A stretch of DNA of 64,000 bases from NCBI GenBank assembly GCA_002151545.1, contig CP021237.1, positions 2,294,001 to 2,358,000 on the forward strand, in the 5' to 3' direction. The notes beneath the pieces are model-generated. The model made no database searches and was not told the DNA's origin. It saw nothing but the letters and a program-made list of their open reading frames with translations. Positions 1-8,880 of the stretch are shown piece after piece. Source of the stretch: Sphingobacteriaceae bacterium GW460-11-11-14-LB5. GTDB taxonomy: Bacteria; Bacteroidota; Bacteroidia; Sphingobacteriales; Sphingobacteriaceae. How positions within the stretch are numbered: the stretch's first letter is position 1; each line of letters opens with the position of its first letter. The position numbers were made by a program, and so were the translations under genes.

Positions 1-461
1 CGGTTAAAGGCATCGTTATCACTGGTAAGCAAAATCTTTTTAACATAGTGCGCTATGGATGGAAGCCCGTTTTTAGCACTCGAGTCTTTTAATACTTTCG
101 TTTGTCCTTTAAATGCACTATCGGTAATCATGGCGCTGTTAGCCGTTAAGCCTGTATTTCTTAAACGATTTACTTTTTCTAGAGCAAAAATGACTGCAGC
201 CAGTTTAACCGTACTGGCCGGATAAAAATAGTGGTGCGGATCTAAGTTGTAACTAAATGTTTTAAACGTGGGTTTATTTTTCGCATCGCGGTTAACCTGC
301 GTATAAAGAACCTGGATCTGGTTTTGACCAGGATGATTGAGTACGGTAGAAAAAAGTTCTGGCCTGGTTTCCATCAGTTTCTTCAGAAAAACAGTATCGG
401 TTTTTTGCGCCATAACAGATAGGCTGATTAATGAAAAAGCAACAATTAATATTTTTTTCAT
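1..461 (-). CDS. Serine hydrolase, class A beta-lactamase-like fold (partial, C-terminus outside window)
   Basis: The reading frame starts at the ATG on the minus strand at 461 (MKKILIVAFSLISLSVMAQ, a Sec signal peptide) and runs off the left edge of the window. About 153 residues are visible. A serine-x-x-lysine motif (PASTVKLA) is followed by an SDN motif (LLTSDNDAFNR) about 70 residues later, the order seen in class A beta-lactamases and related penicillin-binding serine hydrolases. The protein is probably periplasmic. Whether it hydrolyses beta-lactams or acts on peptidoglycan cannot be told without the C-terminal KTG region. It is transcribed divergently from the riboswitch operon to its right. 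Confidence 0.75.
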   Translation of the reverse strand, partial: MKKILIVAFSLISLSVMAQKTDTVFLKKLMETRPELFSTVLNHPGQNQIQVLYTQVNRDAKNKPTFKTFSYNLDPHHYFYPASTVKLAAVIFALEKVNRLRNTGLTANSAMITDSAFKGQTKVLKDSSAKNGLPSIAHYVKKILLTSDNDAFN

Positions 462-545
462 AGGTAAAAAATTGATTCCTAATTTAGTCTTTTCTGTTAA
501 AACCACCATTTTCCATCATCCATTTTACAAGTTGTTTAATTTTAT

Positions 546-553
546 TACTTTTG
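546..553 (+). promoter_or_regulatory. Bacteroidota -7 promoter box upstream of riboswitch 1
   Basis: TACTTTTG fits the Bacteroidota -7 consensus TAnnTTTG. It lies just upstream of the cobalamin riboswitch, so transcription would start close to the first base of the aptamer. The same arrangement is present before the second riboswitch (TACATTTG at 8688-8695). No convincing -33 TTG is visible. Confidence 0.5.
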
Positions 554-556
554 CAG

Positions 557-724
557 CGCTTTTGGTTTCCGGCTTTACACCCGGAATTAAAAGGGAATAC
601 AGTGTAAATCTGTAACTGTCCCGCAGCTGTAAGCTCCTTAACGGATTTCCAATCAATCTGCCACTGTTCCGACTCGTCGGGATGGGAAGGCCGGAAACCC
701 GGGAGTAAGTCAGAAGACCTGCCT
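557..724 (+). promoter_or_regulatory. Cobalamin riboswitch 1
   Basis: The aptamer shows the conserved cobalamin-riboswitch blocks in order: TTTTGGTTTCCGG at the 5' side, AAAAGGGAATACAGTG, the core CTGTCCCGCAGCTGTAAG, the B12 box GCCACTG (659-665), and GGGAGTAAGTCAGAAGACC at the 3' side. It precedes a TonB-dependent receptor operon and should shut the operon off when adenosylcobalamin or a related corrinoid is plentiful. Confidence 0.96.
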
Positions 725-740
725 TAGCATTATATTTCAT

Positions 741-829
741 AGCTTTCGGGGATTGAAGCTAAGGGGTGATGTACTTACGTATTCGTATTTCATTTCTTTT
801 CCATCTGTTGGCTGTGGGTTAAACTCACA
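741..829 (+). promoter_or_regulatory. Riboswitch 1 leader: conserved hairpins before the receptor start codon
   Basis: Downstream of the aptamer are a hairpin with arms AGCTT/AAGCT (741-760) and a second hairpin TGTG-n-CACA (813-829) that ends 6 bases before the ATG at 836. Both are repeated in the leader of the second riboswitch, the first one base for base. No Shine-Dalgarno sequence is present. The conserved start-proximal hairpin may be the expression platform controlling translation; this is inferred. Confidence 0.55.
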
Positions 830-835
830 ATCAAA

Positions 836-2872
836 ATGACACATAAACATTCTGCCTATGCGGGCACAATGCAGTTTTTTCTATTTTCTTCCATTTTATG
901 GACAGGATTTCTATTGCCTTTAAATACAAGGGCACAAAGCGATAGTACCCTAAAAAGCACACAACTGAAAGAAGTTCAGATTAGGGAATACCGGTTAACC
1001 GAACAAAGTAAATCGCCAACACCGGTACAAATCCTATCGGCTGATGAGCTTAAAAGGATAAACAGCCTGTCTGTTGCCGATGCCATCCGCTACCTTTCAG
1101 GTGTGCAGTTGAAAGATTATGGTGGAATAGGCGGGATGAAAACGGTTAATGTACGTAGTTTGGGCACTAATCATACTGCAGTTTTTTTAGATGGCATCCA
1201 GATTGGCAATGCGCAGAACGGCCAGGTAGATTTAGGTAAATTCTCATTGAACAATCTCGAAGAAATTGCTTTGTATAGTGGTCAAAAGCCAGAATTATTG
1301 ATTCCAGCGAAAGGTTATGCCTCAGCAAGCAGCATTTACCTCAAAACCAAAGATCCTGATTTCGAAAAAAGCCAAAAGCAAAAGATCGAGCTCGGATTAA
1401 AAAACGGATCATTCGGACTCATTAATCCATCATTAGTTTATTTGTACAAGATTAACGAAAAGCTAAAGGCCAGTATCAATACCGAATATATCCATGCAGA
1501 CGGGAAATATAAATTCAGGTACACCAACGGGGTTTTCGATACCACAGCGGTAAGAAACAATGGAAACGTGGAGCGTTTCCGTTTACAGGCTGCATTATTT
1601 GGTAAATTTAATGGCGGTAAATGGCATGCACAGGCCTATTCATTTTTATCAGACAGGGGATTACCCGGAGCAATTGTAGCCAATAGATTCGATTTTACAC
1701 AAAGAATATGGGACCGCGATTTCTTTATCCAGGGAAATGCAGAAAAAAACTTATCGAATAAATTTACCATTCTGGTGAATGGTAAATATGCCTATGTATA
1801 TCAACGCTACCTCGATCCTGATTATGTAACCACCACAGGTTTTTTAGATAACCGGTTTAAAGAACAGGAAGCATACCTGTCGGTTGCTGCAAAATATAAG
1901 ATCAGTTCAGTTTGGGAGGCTGCTTACGCATCTGATTACACCTTCCAGACTTTAGATGCCAACATATACAGGTTTCCTTATCCCACTCGCAATACCTTCT
2001 TAAATGTTTTAAGTTCATCCTTCATCTTTAAGCAGCTTAATATCCAGGCAAACCTGTTAAGCACAACCGTAGTCGATCGGGTAAAACTGTATTCTTCAAC
2101 CGGAAATAAACAGGTTTTTAGTCCAACCGTAATGCTTTCCTGGAAACTATTAAAAGATCAGGATATCAGAGTCCGTGCATTCTATAAAGACATATTCAGA
2201 ATGCCAACCTTTAACGATTTGTATTATACGTTTATCGGTAATACCCTGTTAAATCCCGAATACACCAAACAGTACGATGTTGGTGTAACCTATTTCAAGA
2301 ACTTCAAAAACCAGGAGATCAAATTTATCGATATCCAATCGGATGTATATTATAACCGGATAAAAGATAAAATTGTGGCACAACCCGGTGCAAACCTGTA
2401 CCGTTGGATAATGTACAATATCGGCCTGGTTGATATCCGTGGTTTAGAACTTAATGCAAAAACAGCATTCGAGCCACTTAGCAATTTCATCATCAACATT
2501 GGCATTAATTATACTTATCAGAAAGCGGTTGATGTTACATCAAAACTTGAAGAAACTTATCAAGATCAGATTCCTTATATCCCTGAAAATAGTGGATCAT
2601 TTCTTACCTGGTTAGATTATCATCAATGGCACGCCAACTACGGATTCATTTATACAGGATTCCGTTACAACCAGAAAGCTAACAATATTTACAACTACAT
2701 GGAGCCATGGTACACTCATGATGCAGCTATTGGTTATGAATTTAAGTTGAAAAATGGGAGCATAGGTATAAACGGAGAAGTAAATAACCTGCTTAACCAG
2801 TATTACGATATCATCCCAAATTTTCCTATGCCTGGTAGAAATTACAGGTTAACCTTAAACTATAAATTATGA
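836..2872 (+). CDS. TonB-dependent outer-membrane receptor, cobalamin-riboswitch controlled
   Basis: This 678-residue protein has an N-terminal hydrophobic export signal ending near TRAQ and then a plug domain. The TonB-box region may lie around STQLKEVQIREYRL. Plug motifs include SVADAIRYLSGVQLKDYGGIGGMKTVNVRSLG near residues 80-115. The rest is a beta-barrel ending in an aromatic/hydrophobic C-terminus (RLTLNYKL). It would import a large ligand across the outer membrane using TonB energy. The cobalamin riboswitch directly upstream and the BtuG-like lipoproteins downstream point to corrinoids as ligand. The stop overlaps the next gene by 4 bases (ATGA), so the two are translationally coupled. 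It differs clearly from the second receptor at 8978. Confidence 0.88.
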   Translation: MTHKHSAYAGTMQFFLFSSILWTGFLLPLNTRAQSDSTLKSTQLKEVQIREYRLTEQSKSPTPVQILSADELKRINSLSVADAIRYLSGVQLKDYGGIGGMKTVNVRSLGTNHTAVFLDGIQIGNAQNGQVDLGKFSLNNLEEIALYSGQKPELLIPAKGYASASSIYLKTKDPDFEKSQKQKIELGLKNGSFGLINPSLVYLYKINEKLKASINTEYIHADGKYKFRYTNGVFDTTAVRNNGNVERFRLQAALFGKFNGGKWHAQAYSFLSDRGLPGAIVANRFDFTQRIWDRDFFIQGNAEKNLSNKFTILVNGKYAYVYQRYLDPDYVTTTGFLDNRFKEQEAYLSVAAKYKISSVWEAAYASDYTFQTLDANIYRFPYPTRNTFLNVLSSSFIFKQLNIQANLLSTTVVDRVKLYSSTGNKQVFSPTVMLSWKLLKDQDIRVRAFYKDIFRMPTFNDLYYTFIGNTLLNPEYTKQYDVGVTYFKNFKNQEIKFIDIQSDVYYNRIKDKIVAQPGANLYRWIMYNIGLVDIRGLELNAKTAFEPLSNFIINIGINYTYQKAVDVTSKLEETYQDQIPYIPENSGSFLTWLDYHQWHANYGFIYTGFRYNQKANNIYNYMEPWYTHDAAIGYEFKLKNGSIGINGEVNNLLNQYYDIIPNFPMPGRNYRLTLNYKL

Positions 2873-4002
2873 GGTATTTAAAATTTTTAATATTCGTTTT
2901 GGCTTTTCCAGTAGTGATTATCAGTGCCTGTAGAAAAGATCCGCAGCCGCTACCATCCGAAATAACCAAAGTAGAACCTGAGCCAACATCAGTCATTAAA
3001 GGTTTTTATCTGGTGAATGAAGGCAATATGAACATGAATAAAGCTTCGCTCGATTATATGGACCTGGTAAACGGTATTTACACCCGTAACCTGTACAATC
3101 AGGTAAACCCCGAAGTAACCAAAGGTTTGGGCGATGTGGGGAATGATATTGGTAGGTATGGCAGTAAACTTTATGTGGTGGTTAACATATCAAACAAGGT
3201 TGAGGTACTGAACATTAAAACCGGTAAAAAAATCGGACAGATCAATATCAACAACTGCCGTTACATCACATTCAGTAATGGAAAAGCGTATGTAAGTGCT
3301 TATTTAGGCAAAGTTGGCGATCCGAAGGCCCCTAATGGGATAGTGGCTGAAATTGATACCACGGCACTAAGGGTAAATCGAACTATTGAAGTGGGCAGGC
3401 AACCGGAGGAAATGGCCATTATTGGCACCAAACTTTATGTAGCCAATTCCGGAGGATACAGTCCGCCCGACTACGAACATACGCTTTCCGTAATCGATCT
3501 TTCCAGTTTTACTGAAATTAAAAGAATCGAAGTGGCCATTAATCTCAGCCGCGTAAAAGCCGACAGTTATGGCGACCTGTACGTCAGCTCGAGAGGAGAT
3601 TATTATACCATTCCAGCTAAACTTTTTGTAATCGATACCCAAACCGACCAGGTTAAAAAGGTATTCAATATCGCGGCCAGCAACCTCGTGATAGATGATG
3701 ATTACGCCTATATCTACAGCACCGAATGGAACTACATCGAAGGCAAGAACAAGATTACCTACAACATGATCAATACGAAAGATGAAACCCTGATGGATCG
3801 CAAATTCATTAGTGATGGCACTGAAAAAGACATTAAAATCCCTTACGGAATCGCCGTTAACCCAGCCAGCAAAGATGTTTACGTAACCGATGCCAAAGAT
3901 TATGTTAGCCCTGGCAAATTACATTGTTATAGTCCCGAAGGGCGATTAAAATGGTCGGTTACCACAGGCGATATTCCAGCACACATCACATTCACAAATT
4001 AA
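2869..4002 (+). CDS. BtuG-like surface lipoprotein, YncE/DUF5074-type beta-propeller
   Basis: This 377-residue lipoprotein has a signal with lipobox cysteine (VIISACRKD, Cys about 21). It is followed by repeated strands of the YVTN/YncE propeller type, such as KLYVVVNISNKVEVLNIKTGK and KLYVANSGGY...LSVIDLSSF. In Bacteroides, BtuG is a propeller lipoprotein that sits on BtuB and captures B12. Here the gene overlaps the TonB receptor by 4 bases behind a cobalamin riboswitch, which supports the same role. It is one of three such paralogues in this operon. Corrinoid binding itself is inferred. Confidence 0.75.
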   Translation: MRYLKFLIFVLAFPVVIISACRKDPQPLPSEITKVEPEPTSVIKGFYLVNEGNMNMNKASLDYMDLVNGIYTRNLYNQVNPEVTKGLGDVGNDIGRYGSKLYVVVNISNKVEVLNIKTGKKIGQININNCRYITFSNGKAYVSAYLGKVGDPKAPNGIVAEIDTTALRVNRTIEVGRQPEEMAIIGTKLYVANSGGYSPPDYEHTLSVIDLSSFTEIKRIEVAINLSRVKADSYGDLYVSSRGDYYTIPAKLFVIDTQTDQVKKVFNIAASNLVIDDDYAYIYSTEWNYIEGKNKITYNMINTKDETLMDRKFISDGTEKDIKIPYGIAVNPASKDVYVTDAKDYVSPGKLHCYSPEGRLKWSVTTGDIPAHITFTN

Positions 4003-4011
4003 ATATATACC

Positions 4012-5127
4012 ATGAGCAAACTTTACCAAAAACACATTTTAATTATACTGGCCGCAACGGCCATATGTATTTCTGCCTGTAAAAAGGATAGAACTGAAAT
4101 AGCGGAGAAAAAACAAATCATTACAGGCACTAAAGGCATTTACATGCTTTGTGAAGGATTGATGGGAGGTGGTAACAGTGCCATTTCTTACTATGATATA
4201 GCTACAAAATTAACAGTTAAAGATTATTACAAACAGGTAAATGGTACATCGCTCGGCGAAACCGCAAACGATTTAGAGCAATACGGCAGTAAAATGTATT
4301 GTGTTGTGGCTGGTATTCAGGGTACGAAACAGTCATTTCTGGACATTATCGATATCAATACCTGCAAATCGCTAAAGAGGATTTCATTCAATTCAGCAAC
4401 AGATGGTTACCTGCCAAGGTTTGTTGCCTTTTATAAAGACAAAGCTTATGTATCGCGTTATGATGGTAAAGTGAGCCGCATCGATACGGCTACAATGGCT
4501 ATTGATGGTGAAATAATGCTTTCAGAAGGCCTTGAGCAGCTGGCGGTAGCAAACGGAAAGTTATATGCATGCAATTCATCGCACCCTTTTTATCAGAACG
4601 GAGCTAAAAATAAGGTATCAGTTATTGATCTCGCCACCTTTACCAAAACAAAAGACATTACCGTAAACAATAATCCGGTAAGAATACAAACAGCAGATAA
4701 CGGCGATTTATTCGTGGTATGCTGGAACGATTATATCATCAATAACGACCCATCGCTCGATCGAATCAGTAGTGCCAGCGATACCAAAACAGGCTCTTAC
4801 AGTTACGATCTGGGCATAATTGCGATCAATGGCTCAACAGCTTATGTAGCCAAAGATATTTATTCCAACCCTGAAATTAAATCGCTTAATACAGCAACTG
4901 GTGCCATTGGTACAGGTTTAATCACAAGCGGACAGGCCATAAATATACCTTACGGATTAACGATCAATCCCTTCAATAAAGAAGTGATTGTTGCTGATGC
5001 CAATAGCTATGGCAGCACCTCAGGATCTGCTTATGGTGTTGGAACAGATGGTAAAGTAAAATTCAGTTTTGAAACTGGCGCATTGCCTCAGCACGCTGTA
5101 TTCAATTACAGCTACAGATACGAATAA
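4012..5127 (+). CDS. BtuG-like surface lipoprotein, second propeller paralogue
   Basis: This 371-residue lipoprotein (lipobox around CISACKKD) is built like its upstream neighbour. GIYMLCEG opens the mature part, and both proteins share a block reading roughly ND-x-YGSKMY followed by VVxGIQ-type strands. The C-terminal IPYGLTINPFNKEVIVADA block parallels IPYGIAVNPASKDVYVTDA in the first copy. The gap to the previous gene is 9 bases, so the pair is co-transcribed under riboswitch 1. The divergence between copies suggests different corrinoid preferences or partners, which is inference. Confidence 0.72.
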   Translation: MSKLYQKHILIILAATAICISACKKDRTEIAEKKQIITGTKGIYMLCEGLMGGGNSAISYYDIATKLTVKDYYKQVNGTSLGETANDLEQYGSKMYCVVAGIQGTKQSFLDIIDINTCKSLKRISFNSATDGYLPRFVAFYKDKAYVSRYDGKVSRIDTATMAIDGEIMLSEGLEQLAVANGKLYACNSSHPFYQNGAKNKVSVIDLATFTKTKDITVNNNPVRIQTADNGDLFVVCWNDYIINNDPSLDRISSASDTKTGSYSYDLGIIAINGSTAYVAKDIYSNPEIKSLNTATGAIGTGLITSGQAINIPYGLTINPFNKEVIVADANSYGSTSGSAYGVGTDGKVKFSFETGALPQHAVFNYSYRYE

Positions 5128-5187
5128 GGGAGCATCATTATTCCTATCAAATTACACACAGAATAAATAATTTAATAAAACACATAC

Positions 5188-6321
5188 ATGAAAAAAAGTT
5201 ATCTCATATTAATGCTTGGTATTGCTACGATGGTATACAGTTGCAAAAAAGACAATGAAGCCGTTCCTGATGTTAACCTCTTTATTAAAGGAGAAACCAT
5301 GACTGGAAAAGTGAATACCAAAACTGTTTTTGCCGCCGGAACAAATAATGGAAAAGGCTTTAATCACCAATGGAAACTCGATGGTAAAGTAGTAAGCAGT
5401 GCTTATAACTACGATTTTACACCCCTAAAAGCCGGTACTTATGTAATTGAATATACCGCGAGCAACAACGCCGGATCTTTTTCGCACAAATACACCGTAA
5501 CGGTGCCGATTCCGGTAGTGGAGATTACCGCAAACAGCACCAAATTTATCACGACCGTTTTTGAATATCTACCAGCGCCAGGCCAGTTTATCAATGAAGG
5601 TTTGGGAAGCCTTGCAGGTGCACAGAAAATTATTGGCGATGTTAGCAAAACCAGCATGGTTACCTTAGGCGGTTTTGGTGGTTATATCATTTTTGGTTTC
5701 GACCACTCGGTAGTAAACAATACCGGTGCCGACCTCGCCATTTATGGTAATCCGATTGGTGGTACAACTCCTTTTGCTGAGCCAGGGATCGTAATGGTGA
5801 GTCAGGATATAAATGGAAATGGCAAACCTGATGATGAATGGTATGAACTCGCCGGCAGCGAATACAACAATCCGCTGACCATTAAAAACTACGAAATCAC
5901 CTACACCAATCCGAAAGGTTTTGCCAATGTAAGCTGGACAGACAATCAAGGTGGCAGCGGAACTTACGATGTAAACAATTTCCACAAACACAATTTCTAT
6001 CCAGAATTTGCACCCGATCAGGAAAAACTAACCTTAAAAGGCACATTACTGCCTTCAACATGGGGTAAAAATGGCAGTATTTTCATTAACAATGCATTTC
6101 CATGGGGTTATACCGATAGTTGGTCGATAGAGGATGATTACGCCACTAAAAGATATAACAGTTTTGATCTTGATTGGGCCGTTGATCAAACCGGAAAGAA
6201 AATCGCTTTGAAAACCATCGATTTCCTAAAAGTTTATACCGGGCAAAGAGAAAAAGGAAATACACTTCTTGGAGAAGTCTCAACCGAAGTTAAAGGCGCA
6301 GTAGATCTGGGAATTAAATAA
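5188..6321 (+). CDS. Lipoprotein with PKD-like domain and GGFGG surface-protein domain
   Basis: This 377-residue lipoprotein (VYSCKKDNEA) begins with an Ig/PKD-like domain, roughly residues 30-110, containing HQWKLDGKVVSSAYNYDFTP and AGTYVIEYTASNNAG. A larger domain follows with LGGFGGYIIFGFDHSV and a polar stretch resembling a calcium loop (DINGNGKPDDEWYELAGSE). The second domain is shared with the next gene. The function is not established. Its place in a B12-riboswitch operon between BtuG-like genes suggests that it helps bind or hand over corrinoids at the cell surface. It may be related to reported accessory B12-binding lipoproteins, but I could not confirm family membership. Confidence 0.65.
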   Translation: MKKSYLILMLGIATMVYSCKKDNEAVPDVNLFIKGETMTGKVNTKTVFAAGTNNGKGFNHQWKLDGKVVSSAYNYDFTPLKAGTYVIEYTASNNAGSFSHKYTVTVPIPVVEITANSTKFITTVFEYLPAPGQFINEGLGSLAGAQKIIGDVSKTSMVTLGGFGGYIIFGFDHSVVNNTGADLAIYGNPIGGTTPFAEPGIVMVSQDINGNGKPDDEWYELAGSEYNNPLTIKNYEITYTNPKGFANVSWTDNQGGSGTYDVNNFHKHNFYPEFAPDQEKLTLKGTLLPSTWGKNGSIFINNAFPWGYTDSWSIEDDYATKRYNSFDLDWAVDQTGKKIALKTIDFLKVYTGQREKGNTLLGEVSTEVKGAVDLGIK

Positions 6322-6324
6322 AAC

Positions 6325-7266
6325 ATGCTGATGAAAATAAAATCAATTGTAAGCTTAGCACTTTTATCTGCCATACTTCTTTCCTGCAAAAAGGAAAATC
6401 CGGCAGAAAAAGAGGAGGAAGGAGATAAACCAACAACAAACCAATCGCCATACCTCCATAAAATATATGATTTTAAGCAAGCCCCCGGACAGTTTACCAA
6501 CGACCTTGTAAAGACCGATATCCTGATCGGCAGTGCGGGCAATGGACTGGTTTCACTGGGCGGTTTTGGGGGTTACATTATATTCGGCTTCGACCACAGT
6601 GTAACCAATAGCTCAGGAGCAGACCTTGGCATTTATGGCAATCCCCTTATTGGTATAGGTATGGAATTCTCTGAGCCTGGTATTGTTTGTGTAATGCAAG
6701 ACCAGAATAAAAACGGTTTGCCTGATGATATGTGGTACGAACTAGCTGGAAGTGAATATAACGATCAGGCTACCATCAAGAATTATAAAATCACCTATTA
6801 TAAACCCTCGAAATTGACGGATGATATCCGCTGGACGGATAACCAGGGCAAAGAAGGGCTGGTATTGAGAAATCAATTCCACACGCAGGATTATTTTCCT
6901 TCCTGGGCCACTACTAATGAAATTTCTTTCACCGGAACCTTGATTAAAAACACACTTGCTCCCGGAGAAATCATTACAAATAAACCATTCAATTTTGGTT
7001 ATGCCGATAATGGATCGAGCGAATATGTAAGCTTGCAGGAACAATTTGGCAGGGGATACAATACCTTCGATATCGATTGGGCTGTTGATGCTACAGGTAA
7101 AAAAGTAACGCTTGCCTCTATCGATTTTGTAAAGGTTTATACCGGGCAAAACAGCAACGGAAATCCTTTCAGTCCGGATAATGATAACGACCGTTCGCGC
7201 TATATCGGAGAGATTTCGACAGAATTTGGCGGAGCGGTTGATCTTAAACTTTTAAAAAATAAATAA
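6325..7266 (+). CDS. GGFGG-domain surface lipoprotein, second copy without the PKD-like domain
   Basis: This 313-residue lipoprotein (lipobox LLSCKKEN) corresponds to the C-terminal domain of its upstream neighbour. Shared blocks are SLGGFGGYIIFGFDHSV, DQNKNGLPDDMWYELAGSE and the C-terminal TFDIDWAVDATGKKV...VKVYTGQ. The gap to the previous stop is 3 bases. Translation could also begin at the second ATG, 6 bases in. The polar D/N-rich loop probably binds a metal ion. It presumably arose by duplication of the neighbour with loss or gain of the PKD-like module. Its role in corrinoid uptake is inferred from the operon only. Confidence 0.65.
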   Translation: MLMKIKSIVSLALLSAILLSCKKENPAEKEEEGDKPTTNQSPYLHKIYDFKQAPGQFTNDLVKTDILIGSAGNGLVSLGGFGGYIIFGFDHSVTNSSGADLGIYGNPLIGIGMEFSEPGIVCVMQDQNKNGLPDDMWYELAGSEYNDQATIKNYKITYYKPSKLTDDIRWTDNQGKEGLVLRNQFHTQDYFPSWATTNEISFTGTLIKNTLAPGEIITNKPFNFGYADNGSSEYVSLQEQFGRGYNTFDIDWAVDATGKKVTLASIDFVKVYTGQNSNGNPFSPDNDNDRSRYIGEISTEFGGAVDLKLLKNK

Positions 7267-7280
7267 CACCATATATCAGA

Positions 7281-8384
7281 ATGAAACAATTCAACTTTAA
7301 ACAAATATTTGTAGCTGCAGCAATTTTAACAACAGGTCTTTATGCCTGTAAAAAAGACAGTGTAAATGATATACAGATTGATCCACCCGCAGGAAAATAT
7401 GATAACGGCTTTTTTGTAATCGGCGAGGGATCTTACGGACAGAGTGCCGGTGCAGTAAGCTTTTACCATTATGGCGATGATACCCTTTCCATTAGGGCAT
7501 ATGAGAAGGAAAACCCGGGAAAAATCTTATCAAATGCTGCTAAAACGAGTACTTTGCAATTTGCTTCGATAATTAATGGCAGTATTTACCTCATGAGCAA
7601 AATAAATGGTCCGATTGTTAAAATAAATGAACAGACTTTAAAAGAAGAGGCCAGATACGTACAGGAAGCCAGCAACTGGAGAAGTATTATACAGGTTGAT
7701 GGGAGCAGGGGTTTGGTCAGTGCAAATGATGGTGTGTACCAGATCGACCTGAATACGCTTACCGTTCAAAATAAACTAACAACCGTAGGCGCGGTAAATA
7801 CGGGCGATATGTGGAAGAAAGGCGATTACGTTTACCTGCTACAGAGTAATGGTGCGAAGATTGTATCTTCCAGTAACTATTCGCTGGTCAAGAGTTTTTC
7901 AAACATCAACCGTGGATTCGCACAAACACCAAATGGAAAAATCTGGGCTTCAACAGGTAGCCGTTTAATTGCAATCGACAATAATTTAGACACTGCAGGT
8001 GTTGGCCTAGCCGTTGCTGTAGGATCATTCGGTCTTGATGCACCAACCCGTATTACGGCCTCAACTAAAGAAAATGCCGTTTTCTATCATTCAGGAAAAG
8101 CAATTTATAAATATATCGATGGCGATAAAACATCCTTAGCACAGCCATTTATCAATATCACCGAAGATCCTTTTATGGTATACGGTGCTATTCGTTACGA
8201 CAGGAATAAAGATTATATCGTTGTTAACGGAATCCAGGGTTACGGTGCAGCTTCTACAGTAAATTACCTGCTCATTTACAATGCATCAACGGGTGCTTTG
8301 GTGAAAAAAATTAAATACGGTGGTGATGGGGTAACCACAGATTTTACTAAAATCTATTTCCCTGATTTAGCCATATTCCATTAA
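7281..8384 (+). CDS. BtuG-like/DUF5074 surface lipoprotein, third propeller
   Basis: This 367-residue lipoprotein (TTGLYACKKDSVND) opens its mature part with NGFFVIGEGSYGQSAGAVSFY, matching the GIYMLCEG/GFYLVNEG openings of the two earlier propeller proteins. Strand repeats run to the C-terminus (YLLIYNASTGALVKKIKY). It is the last gene of the riboswitch 1 operon, followed by a terminator at 8414-8443. It is the most divergent of the three propellers. A role in surface capture of B12 or a B12 precursor is inferred. Confidence 0.68.
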   Translation: MKQFNFKQIFVAAAILTTGLYACKKDSVNDIQIDPPAGKYDNGFFVIGEGSYGQSAGAVSFYHYGDDTLSIRAYEKENPGKILSNAAKTSTLQFASIINGSIYLMSKINGPIVKINEQTLKEEARYVQEASNWRSIIQVDGSRGLVSANDGVYQIDLNTLTVQNKLTTVGAVNTGDMWKKGDYVYLLQSNGAKIVSSSNYSLVKSFSNINRGFAQTPNGKIWASTGSRLIAIDNNLDTAGVGLAVAVGSFGLDAPTRITASTKENAVFYHSGKAIYKYIDGDKTSLAQPFINITEDPFMVYGAIRYDRNKDYIVVNGIQGYGAASTVNYLLIYNASTGALVKKIKYGGDGVTTDFTKIYFPDLAIFH

Positions 8385-8413
8385 AATAACATTCAATAAT
8401 AACCTCTCAACCT

Positions 8414-8443
8414 AAAGGTCTGCATTTTTTTGCAGGCCTTTTT
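8414..8443 (+). terminator. Rho-independent terminator after the riboswitch 1 operon
   Basis: AAAGGTCTGCA and TGCAGGCCTTTTT form a stem (one G-U pair) around a T-rich loop and run into a T tract, 30 bases after the last lipoprotein gene. Confidence 0.8.
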
Positions 8444-8454
8444 CTATTTCTATG

Positions 8455-8600
8455 GTCTCTGTCTCCACAGACCGTCAAGAATTAATTCACGGATTCTAAT
8501 CTGAGGCCCTGATTTATAAACCCGGTAGGAGCGGCAGCCTCCGATTTTTCATCGGAGCTACAGCGGATAACGGGACTGCTGTTCCCGAAATCTAACTGAC
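8455..8600. repeat. Dispersed intergenic repeat-like stretch
   Basis: This gene-free DNA between the terminator and riboswitch 2 contains a GGTAGGAGCGGCAGCCTCCGAT block with a hairpin CTCCGAT-n-ATCGGAG and several C/G-rich words unlike the AT-rich flanks. This is typical of dispersed repeats in Sphingobacteriaceae intergenic regions. No coding frame is supported. Only one copy of this family is seen in the window. Confidence 0.4.
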
Positions 8601-8687
8601 ATTCCTTTCCAATTAAAGACCCTTATTATCATTTATTAATTTTCAGCGCTATTCTAGCACACACTTTCGGCTATCCGCTCTTTTTAC

Positions 8688-8695
8688 TACATTTG
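8688..8695 (+). promoter_or_regulatory. Bacteroidota -7 promoter box upstream of riboswitch 2
   Basis: TACATTTG matches TAnnTTTG, immediately before the aptamer. It sits in the same position, relative to GCGCT(G)CTTTTGG, as the box before riboswitch 1. Confidence 0.5.
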
Positions 8696-8863
8696 CGCTG
8701 CTTTTGGTTCCCGGTGTAAAATCGGGATTAAAAGGGAATACAGTGTAAATCTGTAACTGTCCCGCAGCTGTAAGCTCTGTAACGTTTTTCAATCTACAAG
8801 TCACTGTTCCGCTTAACCGGTACGGGAAGACAGAAAAACGGGAGTAAGTCAGAAGACCTGCCT
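8695..8863 (+). promoter_or_regulatory. Cobalamin riboswitch 2
   Basis: This is a second full aptamer with CTTTTGGTTCCCGGTG, AAAAGGGAATACAGTG, the core CTGTCCCGCAGCTGTAAG, a B12-box variant GTCACTG and the 3' block GGGAGTAAGTCAGAAGACC. It shares most conserved positions with riboswitch 1 but differs in the variable arms. It should repress the BtuB-type receptor operon when cobalamin is present. Confidence 0.96.
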
Positions 8864-8880
8864 TTAGCATTTAATTTCAT

